Source of the DNA: Hermodice carunculata
Taxonomy: Eukaryota > Annelida > Polychaeta > Eunicida > Amphinomidae
Reading direction: 5' to 3'
DNA length: 64,000 nt
NCBI GenBank assembly: GCA_964020975.1
Contig: OZ026619.1
Span: 4,107,915 to 4,171,914 of the forward strand
The notes under the pieces were generated by a model. The model made no database searches. It worked only from the letters and a program-made list of their open reading frames with translations, and was not told the origin of the DNA. Of this stretch, positions 48,570-61,850 are shown one piece after another. A program made the position numbers and the translations under genes. Numbering within the stretch: the stretch's first letter is position 1; each line of letters starts with the position of its first letter.

Positions 48570-51500
48570 AAATTGGTTTAGAGAAAGAGTGAAAGATGAG
48601 GCAGCAGACCACGGGGACATAAAATAATATGAAAAAAATTAAACAGAAACATCTCAAATTATAACAATCTGAGAAGAAACCTACATGGGCACAAGACAAA
48701 TGTCTCAGTTTAAACAACATCAGAACTTTTATGCTAACATAGACAGAATTAAAGATTCAGTAAAATATGGACCAAAACTCTGGCAATATGTGCCAACTTG
48801 ATAGCATGTTCTTGATACATATATACAGTATCATTGGAACATGGTTTAGAAAAAGATGAAGGAATAAAAGTACAGATGAAATGGCAACAATAAAAATGTG
48901 ACAAAAATAAAAAAACATCTCAAATTACAGCAATCTGAGTAACATTCTTTCGAGAGAGTAGATCAATGGGTCCATTTCACTACTGAGGGCATTTTAGTTT
49001 GATGTTACCTGCACAATTAGTTGTTCCCTTTGAAAGCAGAGAAAGATCAAGAATAATAAAATCGGTAAATATCTAAGCTAAAATAGAAAGATTTAAAGAC
49101 CAAGAACAATACTGACCAAAATCGGCCACCATTTCCAACGTTGATTGTATGGATTTGATTCATATATACAGTATTGCTGCAAAATGCTTCAGAGAAAGGA
49201 CGAAAGTTGACATAGGTGATTGAGCCACAAAAACATTCACAAAAAATTTAAACAGAAACATCTCAAATTAGAACAATCCGAGAAGAAACCTGCAAGGGCA
49301 CTGGACTAATGTGTCCATTAAACTACCAAGTAAACATATAGTACTAATATAGAAGAAGTTCAACACTAAAAAAATATTGACCAAAATCAGGTGATATCTG
49401 TTCCCTATAGCATGTCCTTGATACATATATACAGTATCACAGCAACGTGGATTAAGAGAAAGAGTGAAAGATGACGCAGCGGAAGACGGGGACTTAAAAT
49501 AATATGAAAAAATTTAAACAGAAACATCTCAAATTAAAAAAATCTGAGAAGACACCTGCATGGGCACAAGACAATTATCTCAGTTTAAACAACATCAGAA
49601 CTTTTATGCTAACATAGACAGAATTAAAGATTCAGAAAAATATGGACCGAAACACTGGCAATATCTGCCAACTTGATAGCATGTTCTTGATGCATATACA
49701 TAGTATCATTAGAACATGGTTCAGAAAATGATAAAGGAATAAAAGTACAGATGAAAGGGCAACAATAAAAATGTGACAAAAATAAAAAAACATCTCAAAT
49801 TACAGCAATCTGAGCAACATTCTTTCGAGAGAGTAGATCAATGGGTCTATTTCACTACTGAGGGCATTTTATTATGATGTTACCTGCACAATTAATTGTT
49901 CCCTTTGAAAACAGAGAAAGATCAAGAATAATAAAATCGGTACATATCTAAGCTAAAATAAAAAGATTTAAAGACCAAGAACAATAATGACCAAAATCGC
50001 ATATTATTTGCAAAGTTGATTCTATAGTTTTCATACATACATACAGTATCGTTACAAAATGCTTCAGAGAAAGGATGAAAAATGACATAGGTGATTGAGC
50101 CACAAAAACATTCACAAAAAATTTAAACAGAAACATCTCAAATTAGAACAATCTGAGAAGAAACCTACATGGGCACAAGACAAATGTCTCAGTTTTAACA
50201 ACATCAGAACTTTTATGCTAACATAGACAGAATTAAAGATTCAGAAAAATATGGACCAAAACTCTGGCAATATCTGCCAACTTGATAGCATGTTCTTGAT
50301 GCATATACACAGAATCATTAGAACATGGTTCAGAAAATGATAAAGGAATAAAAGTACAGATGAAAGGGCAACAATAAAAATGTGACAAAAATAAAAAAAC
50401 ATCTCAAATTACAGCAATCTGAGTAACATTCTATCGAGAGAGTAGATCAATAGGTCCATTTCACTACTCAGGGCATTTTAGTATGATGTTACCTGCACAA
50501 TTAGTTGTTCCCTTTGAAAGCAGAGAAAGATCAAGAATAATAAAATTGGTAAATATCTAAGCTAAAATAGAAAGATTTAAAGACCAAGAACAATACTGAC
50601 CAAAACCGGCCACCATTTCCAACGTTTATTGTATGGATTTGATTCATATTACAGTATTGCTGCAAAATGCTTCACAGAAAGGACGAAAGTTGACATAGGT
50701 GATTGAGCCACAAAAACATTCACAAAAAATTTAAACAGAAACATCTCAAATTAGAACAATCTGAGAAGAAACCTGCAAGGGCACTGGACAAATGTGTCCA
50801 TTAAACTACCAAGTAAACATATAGTACTAATATAGAAGAAGTTCAACACTAAAAAAATATTGACCAAAATCAGGTGATATCTGTTCCCTATAGCATGTCC
50901 TTGATACATATATACAGTATCACAGCAACGTGGATTAAGAGAAAGAGTGAAAGATGACGCAGCGGAAGACGGGGACTTAAAATAATATGAAAAAATTTAA
51001 ACAGAAACATCTCAAATTAAAAAAATCTGAGAAGAAACCTGCATGGGCACAAGACAATTATCTCAGCTTAAACAACATCAGAACTTTTATGCTAACATAG
51101 ACAGAATTAAAGATTCAGAAAAATATGGACCAAAACACTGGCAATATCTGCCAACTTGATAGCATGTTCTTGATGCATATACATAGTATCATTAGAACAT
51201 GGTTCAGAAAATGATAAAGGAATAAAAGTACAGATGAAAGGGCAACAATAAAAATGTGACAAAAATAAAAAAAAAATCTCAAATTACACCAATCTGAGTA
51301 ACATTCTTTCGAGAGAGTAGATCAATGGGTCTATTTCACTACTGAGGGCATTTTATTATGATGTTACCTGCACAATTAGTTGTTCCCTTTGACAACAGAG
51401 AAAGATCAAGAATAATAAAATCGGTAAATATCTAAGCTAAAAATAGAAAGATTTAAAGACCAAGAACAATACTGACCAAAATCGACAACCATTTCCAACG

Positions 51501-54245
51501 TTGATTGTTTGGATTTGATACATATATATAGTGTTACTGCAAAATGCTTCAGAAAAAGGACGAAAAATGATAGAGATGATGGAGCCACAAAAAAAATTCA
51601 CAAACAATTTAAACAGAAACATCTCAAATAAGAACAATCTGAGAAGAAACCTGGAAGGACAAAAGACAAATATGTGTCCATTTTACTACCATATAAACAT
51701 CTTTTACCAGTGTAGAAAAAGGTAAAGACTAAAAAAAATATTGACCAAAATCAGGTGATATCTGTTGCCTATAGCATGTCCTTGATACATATATACAGTA
51801 TCACTGCAAATTGGTTTAAGAGAGGGAATGAACGATGAGGCAGTGAACGACAGGGACATAAAATAATATGAAAAAATTTAAACAGAAACATCTCAAATTA
51901 TAACAATCTGAGAAGAAACCTGCATGGGCACAAGACAAATGTCTCAGTCTAAACAACATCAGAACTTTTATGCTAACATAGACAGAATTAAAGATTCAGA
52001 AAAATATGGACCAAACTCTGGCAATATCTGCCAACTTGATAGCATGTTCTTGATACATATAAACAGTATCATTAGAGCATGGTTTAGAAAAACATTAAAG
52101 AATCAAAGAACAGATGAAAGGGCAACATTCATAATGTGACAAAAATAAAAAAAATCTCAAATTACACCAATCTGAGTAAAAACCTTTCGAGACAGTAGAT
52201 CAATGGGTCCATTTCACTACTCAGGGCATTTTAGTATGAGGTTACCTTCCAAATTCATTGTTCCGTTTGACAGAAGAGAAAGATCAAGAATAATAAAATC
52301 GGTAAATACATAAGCTAAGATAGAAAGATTTAAAGACCAAGAACAATAATGACCAAACTCGCATATTATTTGCAAAGTTGATTCTATAGTTTTCATACAT
52401 ACATACAGTATCGTTACGAAATGCTTCAGAGAAAGGATAAAAAATGACATAGGTGATTGAGCCACAAAAACATTCACAAAAAATTTAAACAGAAACATCT
52501 CAAATTAGAACAATCTGAGAAGAAACCTGCAAGGGCACTGGACTAATGTGTCCATTAAACTACCAAGTAAACATATAGTACTAATATAGAAGAAGTTCAA
52601 CACTAAAAAAAATATTGACCAAAATCAGGTGATATCTGTTGCCTATAGCATGTCCTTGATACAAATATACAGTATTACAGCAACATGGATAAAGAAAAAG
52701 AGTGAAAGATGATGCAGCGGAAGACGGGGACATAAAATAATATGAAAAAATTTAAACAGAAACATCTCAAATTAGAACAATCTGAGAAGAAACCTGCAAG
52801 GACACTGGACAAATGTGTCCATTAAACTACCAAGTTAACATATAGTACTAATATAGAAGAAGTTCAACATTAAAAAAAATATTGACCAAAATCAGGTGAT
52901 ATCTGTTCCCTATAGCATGTCCTTGATACATATATACAGTATCACAGCAACGTGGATTAAGAGAAAGAGTGAAAGATGACGCAGTGGAAGACGGGGACAT
53001 AAAATAATATGAAAAAATTTAAACAGAAACATCTCAAATTACAACAATCTGAGAAGAAACCTGCATGGGCACAAGACAAATATCTCAGTTAAAACAACAT
53101 CAGAACTTTTACGCTAACATAGACAGAATTAAAGATTCAGAAAAATATGGACCAAAACTCTGGCAATATCTGCCAACTTGTTAGCATGTTCTTGATACAT
53201 ATATACAGTATCATTAGAACATGGTTTAGAAAAAGATTAAAGAATCAAAGAACAGATGAAAGGGCAACATTAATAATGTGACAAAAATAAAAAAAATCTC
53301 AAATTACACCAATTTGAGTAAAAACCTTTCGAGACAGTAGATCAATGGGTCCATTTCACTACTCAGGGCATTTTAGTATGAGGTTACCTGCACAATTAAT
53401 TGTTCCGTTTGAAAGCAGAGAAAGATCAAGAAAATAAAATCGGTACATATCTAAGCTAAAATAAAAAGATTTAAAGACCAAGAACAATAATGACCAAAAT
53501 CGCATATTATTTGCAAAGTTGATTCTATAGTTTTCATACATACATACAGTATCGTTACAAAATGCTTCAGAGAAAGGATGAAAAATGACATAGGTGATTG
53601 AGCCACAAAAACATTCACAAAAAATTTAAACAGAAACATCTCAAATTAGAACAATCTGAGAAGAAACCTACATGGGCACAAGACAAATGTCTCAGTTTTA
53701 ACAACATCAGAACTTTTATGCTAACATAGACAGAATTAAAGATTCAGAAAAATATGGACCAAAACTCTGGCAATATCTGCCAACTTGATAGCATGTTCTT
53801 GATGCATATACACAGAATCATTAGAACATGGTTCAAAAAATGATAAAGGAATAAAAGTACAGATGAAAGGGCAACAATAAAAATGTGACAAAAATAAAAA
53901 AACATCTCAAATTACAGCAATCTGAGTAACATTCTATCGAGAGAGTAGATCAATAGGTCCATTTCACTACTCAGGGCATTTTAGTATGAGGTTTCCCGCA
54001 CAATTAGTTGTTCCATTTGAAAGCTGAGAAAGATCAAGAATAATAAAATCGGAAAATTTCTAAGCTAAAATAGAAAGATTTAAAGACAAAGAACAATACT
54101 GACCAAAATCGGCCACCAAATCCAACGTTGATTGTATGGATTTGATTCATATATACAGTATTGCTGCAAAATGCTTCAGAGAAAGGACGAAAGTTGACAT
54201 AGGTGATTGAGCCACAAAAACATTCACAAAAAATTTAAACAGAAA
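48570..54245. repeat. AT-rich satellite, more diverged part of the array
   Basis: Monomers of ~266 and ~343 bp, each marked by CATCTCAAATTA..AACAATCTGAG and by GATACATATATACAGTATC, an inverted repeat GATAC/GTATC. Starts fall near 48,650, 48,914, 49,259, 49,523, 49,791, 50,134, 50,400, 50,742, 51,007, 51,276, 51,620, 51,889, 52,152, 52,496, 52,764, 53,031, 53,297, 53,638 and 53,904. The monomer order is less regular than further right and the copies differ more, as expected at the edge of a satellite. Confidence 0.93.
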
Positions 54246-56869
54246 CATCTCAAATTAGAACAATCTGAGAAGAAACCTGCAAGGACACTGGACAAATGTG
54301 TCCATTAAACTACCAAGTAAACATATAGTACTAATATAGAAGAAGTTCAACACTAAAAAAAATATTGACCAAAATCAGGTGATATCTGTTGCCTATGGCA
54401 TGTCCTTGATACATATATACAGTATCACTGCAACGTGGATTAAGAGAAAGAGTGAAAGATGATGCAGCGGAAGACGGGGACATAAAATAATATGAAAAAA
54501 TTTAAACAGAAACATCTCAAATTACAACAATCTGAGAAGAAACCTTCATGGGCACAAGACAAATGTCTCAGTCTAAACAACATCAGAACTTTTATGCTAA
54601 CATAGACAGAATTAAAGATTCAGAAAAATATGGACCAAACTCTGGCAATATCTGCCAACTTGATAGCATGTTCTTGATACATATATACAGTATCATTAGA
54701 GCATGGTTTAGAAAAACATTAAAAAATCAAAGAACAGATGAAAGGGCAACATTAATAATGTGACTAAAATAAAAAAAATCTCAAATTACACCAATCTGAG
54801 TAAAAACCTTTCGAGACAGTAGATCAATGGGTCCATTTCACTACTCAGGGCATTTTAGTATGAGGTTACCTTCCAAATTCATTGTTCCGTTTGACAGCAG
54901 AGAAAGATCAAGAATAATAAAATCGGTAAATACATAAGCTAAGATAGAAAGATTTAAAGACCAGGAACAATAATGACCAAACTCGCATATTATATGCAAA
55001 GTTGATTCTATAGTTTTCATACATACATGCAGTATCGTTACAAAATGCTTCAGAGAAAGGATGAAAAATGACAAAGGTGATTGAGCCACAAAAACATTCA
55101 CAAAAAATTTAAACAGAAACATCTCAAATTAGAACAATCCGAGAAGAAACCTGCAAGGGCACTGGACTAATGTGTCCATTAAACTACCAAGTAAACATAT
55201 AGTACTAATATAGAAGAAGTTCAACACTAAAAAAAATATTGACCAAAATCAGGTGATATCTGTTGCCTATAGCATGTCCTTGATACATATATACAGTATC
55301 ACAGCAACATGGATAAAGAAAAAGAGTGAAAGATGACGCAGCGGAAGACGGGGACATAAAATAATATGAAAAAATTTAAACAGAAACATCTCAAATTAGA
55401 ACAATCTGAGAAGAAACCTGCAAGGACACTGGACAAATGTGTCCATTAAACTACCAAGTAAACATATAGTACTAATATAGAAGAAGTTCAACATTAAAAA
55501 AAATATTGACCAAAATCAGGTGATATCTGTTCCCTATAGCATGTCCTTGATACATATATACAGTATCACAGCAACGTGGATTAAGAGAAAGAGTGAAAGA
55601 TGACGCAGTGGAAGACGGGGACATAAAATAATATGAAAAAATTTAAACAGAAACATCTCAAATTACAACAATCTGAGAAGAAACCTGCATGGCCACAAGA
55701 CAAATATCTCAGTTAAAACAACATCAGAACTTTTACGCTAACATAGACAGAATTAAAGATTCAGAAAAATATGGACCAAAACTTTGGCAATATCTGCCAA
55801 CTTGTTAGCATGTTCTTGATACATATATACAGTATCATTAGAACATGGTTTAGAAAAAGATTAAAGAATCAAAGAACAGATGAAAGGGCAACATTAATAA
55901 TGTGACAAAAATAAAAAAAATCTCAAATTACACCAATTTGAGTAAAAACCTTTCGAGACAGTAGATCAATGGGTCCATTTCACTACTCAGGGCATTTTAG
56001 TATGAGGTTACCTGCACAATTAATTGTTCCGTTTGAAAGCAAAGAAAGATCAAGAAAATAAAATCGGTACATATCTAAGCTAAAATAAAAAGATTTAAAG
56101 ACCAAGAACAATAATGACCAAAATCGCATATTATTTGCAAAGTTGATTCTATAGTTTTCATACATACATACAGTATCGTTACAAAATGCTTCAGAGAAAG
56201 GATGAAAAATGACATAGGTGATTGAGCCACAAAAACATTCACAAAAAATTTAAACAGAAACATCTCAAATTAGAACAATCTGAGAAGAAACCTACATGGG
56301 CACAAGACAAATGTCTCAGTTTTAACAACATCAGAACTTTTATGCTAACATAGACAGAATTAAAGATTCAGAAAAATATGGACCAAAACTCTGGCAATAT
56401 CTGCCAACTTGATAGCATGTTCTTGATGCATATACACAGAATCATTAGAACATGGTTCAAAAAATGATAATGGAATAAAAGTACAGATGAAAGGGCAACA
56501 ATAAAAATGTGACAAAAATAAAAAAACATCTCAAATTACAGCAATCTGAGTAACATTCTATCGAGAGAGTAGATCAATAGGTCCATTTCACTACTCAGGG
56601 CATTTTAGTATGAGGTTTCCCGCACAATTAGTTGTTCCATTTGAAAGCTGAGAAAGATCAAGAATAATAAAATCGGAAAATTTCTAAGCTAAAATAGAAA
56701 GATTTAAAGACAAAGAACAATACTGACCAAAATCGGCCACCATTTCCAACGTTGATTGTATGGATTTGATACATATATACAGTATTGCTGCAAAATGCTT
56801 CAGAGAAAGGACGAAAAATGACATAGGTGATTGAGCCACAAAAACATTCACAAAAAATTTAAACAGAAA
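54246..56869. repeat. Satellite higher-order block, 9 monomers, 2,624 bp
   Basis: Monomer lengths in order are 267, 264, 343, 267, 267, 265, 342, 266 and 343. The same block recurs at 59,227-61,850 with only scattered substitutions, for example T at 56,471 against A at 61,452. Confidence 0.92.
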
Positions 56870-59226
56870 CATCTCAAATTAGAACAATCTGAGAAGAAAC
56901 CTGCAAGGGCACTGGACAAATGTGTCCATTAAACTACCAAGTAAACATATAGTACTGATATAGAAGAAGTTCAACACTAAAAAAAATATTGACCAAAATC
57001 AGGTGATATCTGTTGCCTATAGCATGTCCTTGATACATATATACAGTATCACTGCAACGTGGATTAAGAGAAAGAGTGAAAGATGATGCAGCGGAAGACG
57101 GGGACATAAAATAATATGAAAAAATTTAAACAGAAACATCTCAAATTACAACAATCTGAGAAGAAACCTACATGGGCACAAGACAAATGTCTCAGTCTAA
57201 ACAACATCAGAACTTTTATGCTAACATAGACAGAATTAAAGATTCAGAAAAATATGGACCAAACTCTGGCAATATCTGCCAACTTGATAGCATGTTCTTG
57301 ATACATATATACAGTATCATTAGAGCATGGTTTAGAAAAACATTAAAGAATCAAAGAACAGATGAAAGGGCAACATTAATAATGTGACAAAAATAAAAAA
57401 AATCTCAAATTACACCAATCTGAGTAAAAACCTTTCGAGACAGTAGATCAATGGGTCCATTTCACTACTCAGGGCATTTTAGTATGAGGTTACCTTCCAA
57501 ATTCATTGTTCCGTTTGACAGAAGAGAAAGATCAAGAATAATAAAATCGGTAAATACATAAGCTAAGATAGAAAGATTTAAAGACCAAGAACAATAATGA
57601 CCAAACTCGCATATTATTTGCAAAGTTGATTCTATAGTTTTCATACATACATACAGTATCGTTACAAAATGCTTCAGAGAAAGGATGAAAAATGACATAG
57701 GTGATTGAGCCACAAAGACATTCACAAAAAATTTAAACAGAAACATCTCAAATTAGAACAATCCGAGAAGAAACCTGCAAGGGCACTGGACTAATGTGTC
57801 CATTAAACTACCAAGTAAACATATAGTACTAATATAGAAGAAGTTCAACACTAAAAAAAATATTGACCAAAATCAGGTGATATCTGTTGCCTATAGCATG
57901 TCCTTGATACATATATACAGTATCACAGCAACGTGGATTAAGAGAAAGAGTGAAAGATGACGCAGCGGAAGACGGGGACATAAAATAATATGAAAAAATT
58001 TAAACAGAAACATCTCAAATTACAACAATCTGAGAAGAAACCTGCATGGCCACAAGACAAATATCTCAGTTAAAACAACATCAGAACTTTTACGCTAACA
58101 TAGACAGAATTAAAGATTCAGAAAAATATGGACCAAAACTTTGGCAATATCTGCCAACTTGTTAGCATGTTCTTGATACATATATACAGTATCATTAGAA
58201 CATGGTTTAGAAAAAGATTAAAGAATCAAAGAACAGATGAAAGGGCAACATTAATAATGTGACAAAAATAAAAAAAATCTCAAATTACACCAATTTGAGT
58301 AAAAACCTTTCGAGACAGTAGATCAATGGGTCCATTTCACTACTCAGGGCATTTTAGTATGAGGTTACCTGCACAATTAATTGTTCCGTTTGAAAGCAGA
58401 GAAAGATCAAGAAAATAAAATCGGTACATATCTAAGCTAAAATAAAAAGATTTAAAGACCAAGAACAATAATGACCAAAATTGCATATTATTTGCAAAGT
58501 TGATTCTATAGTTTTCATACATACATACAGTATCGTTACAAAATGCTTCAGAGAAAGGATGAAAAATGACATAGGTGATTGAGCCACAAAAACATTCACA
58601 AAAAATTTAAACAGAAACATCTCAAATTAGAACAATCTGAGAAGAAACCTACATGGGCACAAGACAAATGTCTCAGTTTTAACAACATCAGAACTTTTAT
58701 GCTAACATAGACAGAATTAAAGATTCAGAAAAATATGGACCAAAACTCTGGCAATATCTGCCAACTTGATAGCATGTTCTTGATGCATATACACAGAATC
58801 ATTAGAACATGGTTCAAAAAATGATAAAGGAATAAAAGTACAGATGAAAGGGCAACAATAAAAATGTGACAAAAATAAAAAAACATCTCAAATTACAGCA
58901 ATCTGAGTAACATTCTATCGAGAGAGTAGATCAATAGGTCCATTTCACTACTCAGGGCATTTTAGTATGAGGTTTCCCGCACAATTAGTTGTTCCATTTG
59001 AAAGCTGAGAAAGATCAAGAATAATAAAATCGGAAAATTTCTAAGCTAAAATAGAAAGATTTAAAGACAAAGAACAATACTGACCAAAATCGGCCACCAT
59101 TTCCAACGTTGATTGTATGGATTTGATTCATATATACAGTATTGCTGCAAAATGCTTCAGAGAAAGGACGAAAGTTGACATAGGTGATTGAGCCACAAAA
59201 ACATTCACAAAAAATTTAAACAGAAA
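56870..59226. repeat. Satellite higher-order block, 8 monomers, 2,357 bp
   Basis: It has the same order as the 9-monomer block except that one 267 bp monomer of the pair after the first long monomer is missing (2,624 - 2,357 = 267). The deletion is exactly one monomer, as unequal exchange would give. Confidence 0.92.
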
Positions 59227-61850
59227 CATCTCAAATTAGAACAATCTGAGAAGAAACCTGCAAGGACACTGGACAAATGTGTCCATTAAACTACCAAGTA
59301 AACATATAGTACTAATATAGAAGAAGTTCAACACTAAAAAAAATATTGACCAAAATCAGGTGATATCTGTTGCCTATAGCATGTCCTTGATACATATATA
59401 CAGTATCACTGCAACGTGGATTAAGAGAAAGAGTGAAAGATGATGCAGCGGAAGACGGGGACATAAAATAATATGAAAAAATTTAAACAGAAACATCTCA
59501 AATTACAACAATCTGAGAAGAAACCTTCATGGGCACAAGACAAATGTCTCAGTCTAAACAACATCAGAACTTTTATGCTAACATAGACAGAATTAAAGAT
59601 TCAGAAAAATATGGACCAAACTCTGGCAATATCTGCCAACTTGATAGCATGTTCTTGATACATATATACAGTATCATTAGAGCATGGTTTAGAAAAACAT
59701 TAAAAAATCAAAGAACAGATGAAAGGGCAACATTAATAATGTGACTAAAATAAAAAAAATCTCAAATTACACCAATCTGAGTAAAAACCTTTCGAGACAG
59801 TAGATCAATGGGTCCATTTCACTACTCAGGGCATTTTAGTATGAGGTTACCTTCCAAATTCATTGTTCCGTTTGACAGCAGAGAAAGATCAAGAATAATA
59901 AAATCGGTAAATACATAAGCTAAGATAGAAAGATTTAAAGACCAGGAACAATAATGACCAAACTCGCATATTATATGCAAAGTTGATTCTATAGTTTTCA
60001 TACATACATGCAGTATCGTTACAAAATGCTTCAGAGAAAGGATGAAAAATGACAAAGGTGATTGAGCCACAAAAACATTCACAAAAAATTTAAACAGAAA
60101 CATCTCAAATTAGAACAATCCGAGAAGAAACCTGCAAGGGCACTGGACTAATGTGTCCATTAAACTACCAAGTAAACATATAGTACTAATATAGAAGAAG
60201 TTCAACACTAAAAAAAATATTGACCAAAATCAGGTGATATCTGTTGCCTATAGCATGTCCTTGATACATATATACAGTATCACAGCAACATGGATAAAGA
60301 AAAAGAGTGAAAGATGACGCAGCGGAAGACGGGGACATAAAATAATATGAAAAAATTTAAACAGAAACATCTCAAATTAGAACAATCTGAGAAGAAACCT
60401 GCAAGGACACTGGACAAATGTGTCCATTAAACTACCAAGTAAACATATAGTACTAATATAGAAGAAGTTCAACATTAAAAAAAATATTGACCAAAATCAG
60501 GTGATATCTGTTCCCTATAGCATGTCCTTGATACATATATACAGTATCACAGCAACGTGGATTAAGAGAAAGAGTGAAAGATGACGCAGTGGAAGACGGG
60601 GACATAAAATAATATGAAAAAATTTAAACAGAAACATCTCAAATTACAACAATCTGAGAAGAAACCTGCATGGCCACAAGACAAATATCTCAGTTAAAAC
60701 AACATCAGAACTTTTACGCTAACATAGACAGAATTAAAGATTCAGAAAAATATGGACCAAAACTTTGGCAATATCTGCCAACTTGTTAGCATGTTCTTGA
60801 TACATATATACAGTATCATTAGAACATGGTTTAGAAAAAGATTAAAGAATCAAAGAACAGATGAAAGGGCAACATTAATAATGTGACAAAAATAAAAAAA
60901 ATCTCAAATTACACCAATTTGAGTAAAAACCTTTCGAGACAGTAGATCAATGGGTCCATTTCACTACTCAGGGCATTTTAGTATGAGGTTACCTGCACAA
61001 TTAATTGTTCCGTTTGAAAGCAAAGAAAGATCAAGAAAATAAAATCGGTACATATCTAAGCTAAAATAAAAAGATTTAAAGACCAAGAACAATAATGACC
61101 AAAATCGCATATTATTTGCAAAGTTGATTCTATAGTTTTCATACATACATACAGTATCGTTACAAAATGCTTCAGAGAAAGGATGAAAAATGACATAGGT
61201 GATTGAGCCACAAAAACATTCACAAAAAATTTAAACAGAAACATCTCAAATTAGAACAATCTGAGAAGAAACCTACATGGGCACAAGACAAATGTCTCAG
61301 TTTTAACAACATCAGAACTTTTATGCTAACATAGACAGAATTAAAGATTCAGAAAAATATGGACCAAAACTCTGGCAATATCTGCCAACTTGATAGCATG
61401 TTCTTGATGCATATACACAGAATCATTAGAACATGGTTCAAAAAATGATAAAGGAATAAAAGTACAGATGAAAGGGCAACAATAAAAATGTGACAAAAAT
61501 AAAAAAACATCTCAAATTACAGCAATCTGAGTAACATTCTATCGAGAGAGTAGATCAATAGGTCCATTTCACTACTCAGGGCATTTTAGTATGAGGTTTC
61601 CCGCACAATTAGTTGTTCCATTTGAAAGCTGAGAAAGATCAAGAATAATAAAATCGGAAAATATCTAAGCTAAAATAGAAAGATTTAAAGACAAAGAACA
61701 ATACTGACCAAAATCGGCCACCATTTCCAACGTTGATTGTATGGATTTGATACATATATACAGTATTGCTGCAAAATGCTTCAGAGAAAGGACGAAAAAT
61801 GACATAGGTGATTGAGCCACAAAAACATTCACAAAAAATTTAAACAGAAA
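59227..61850. repeat. Satellite higher-order block, 9 monomers (second copy)
   Basis: A repeat of the 54,246 block at a distance of 4,981 bases, nearly identical. Confidence 0.92.
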
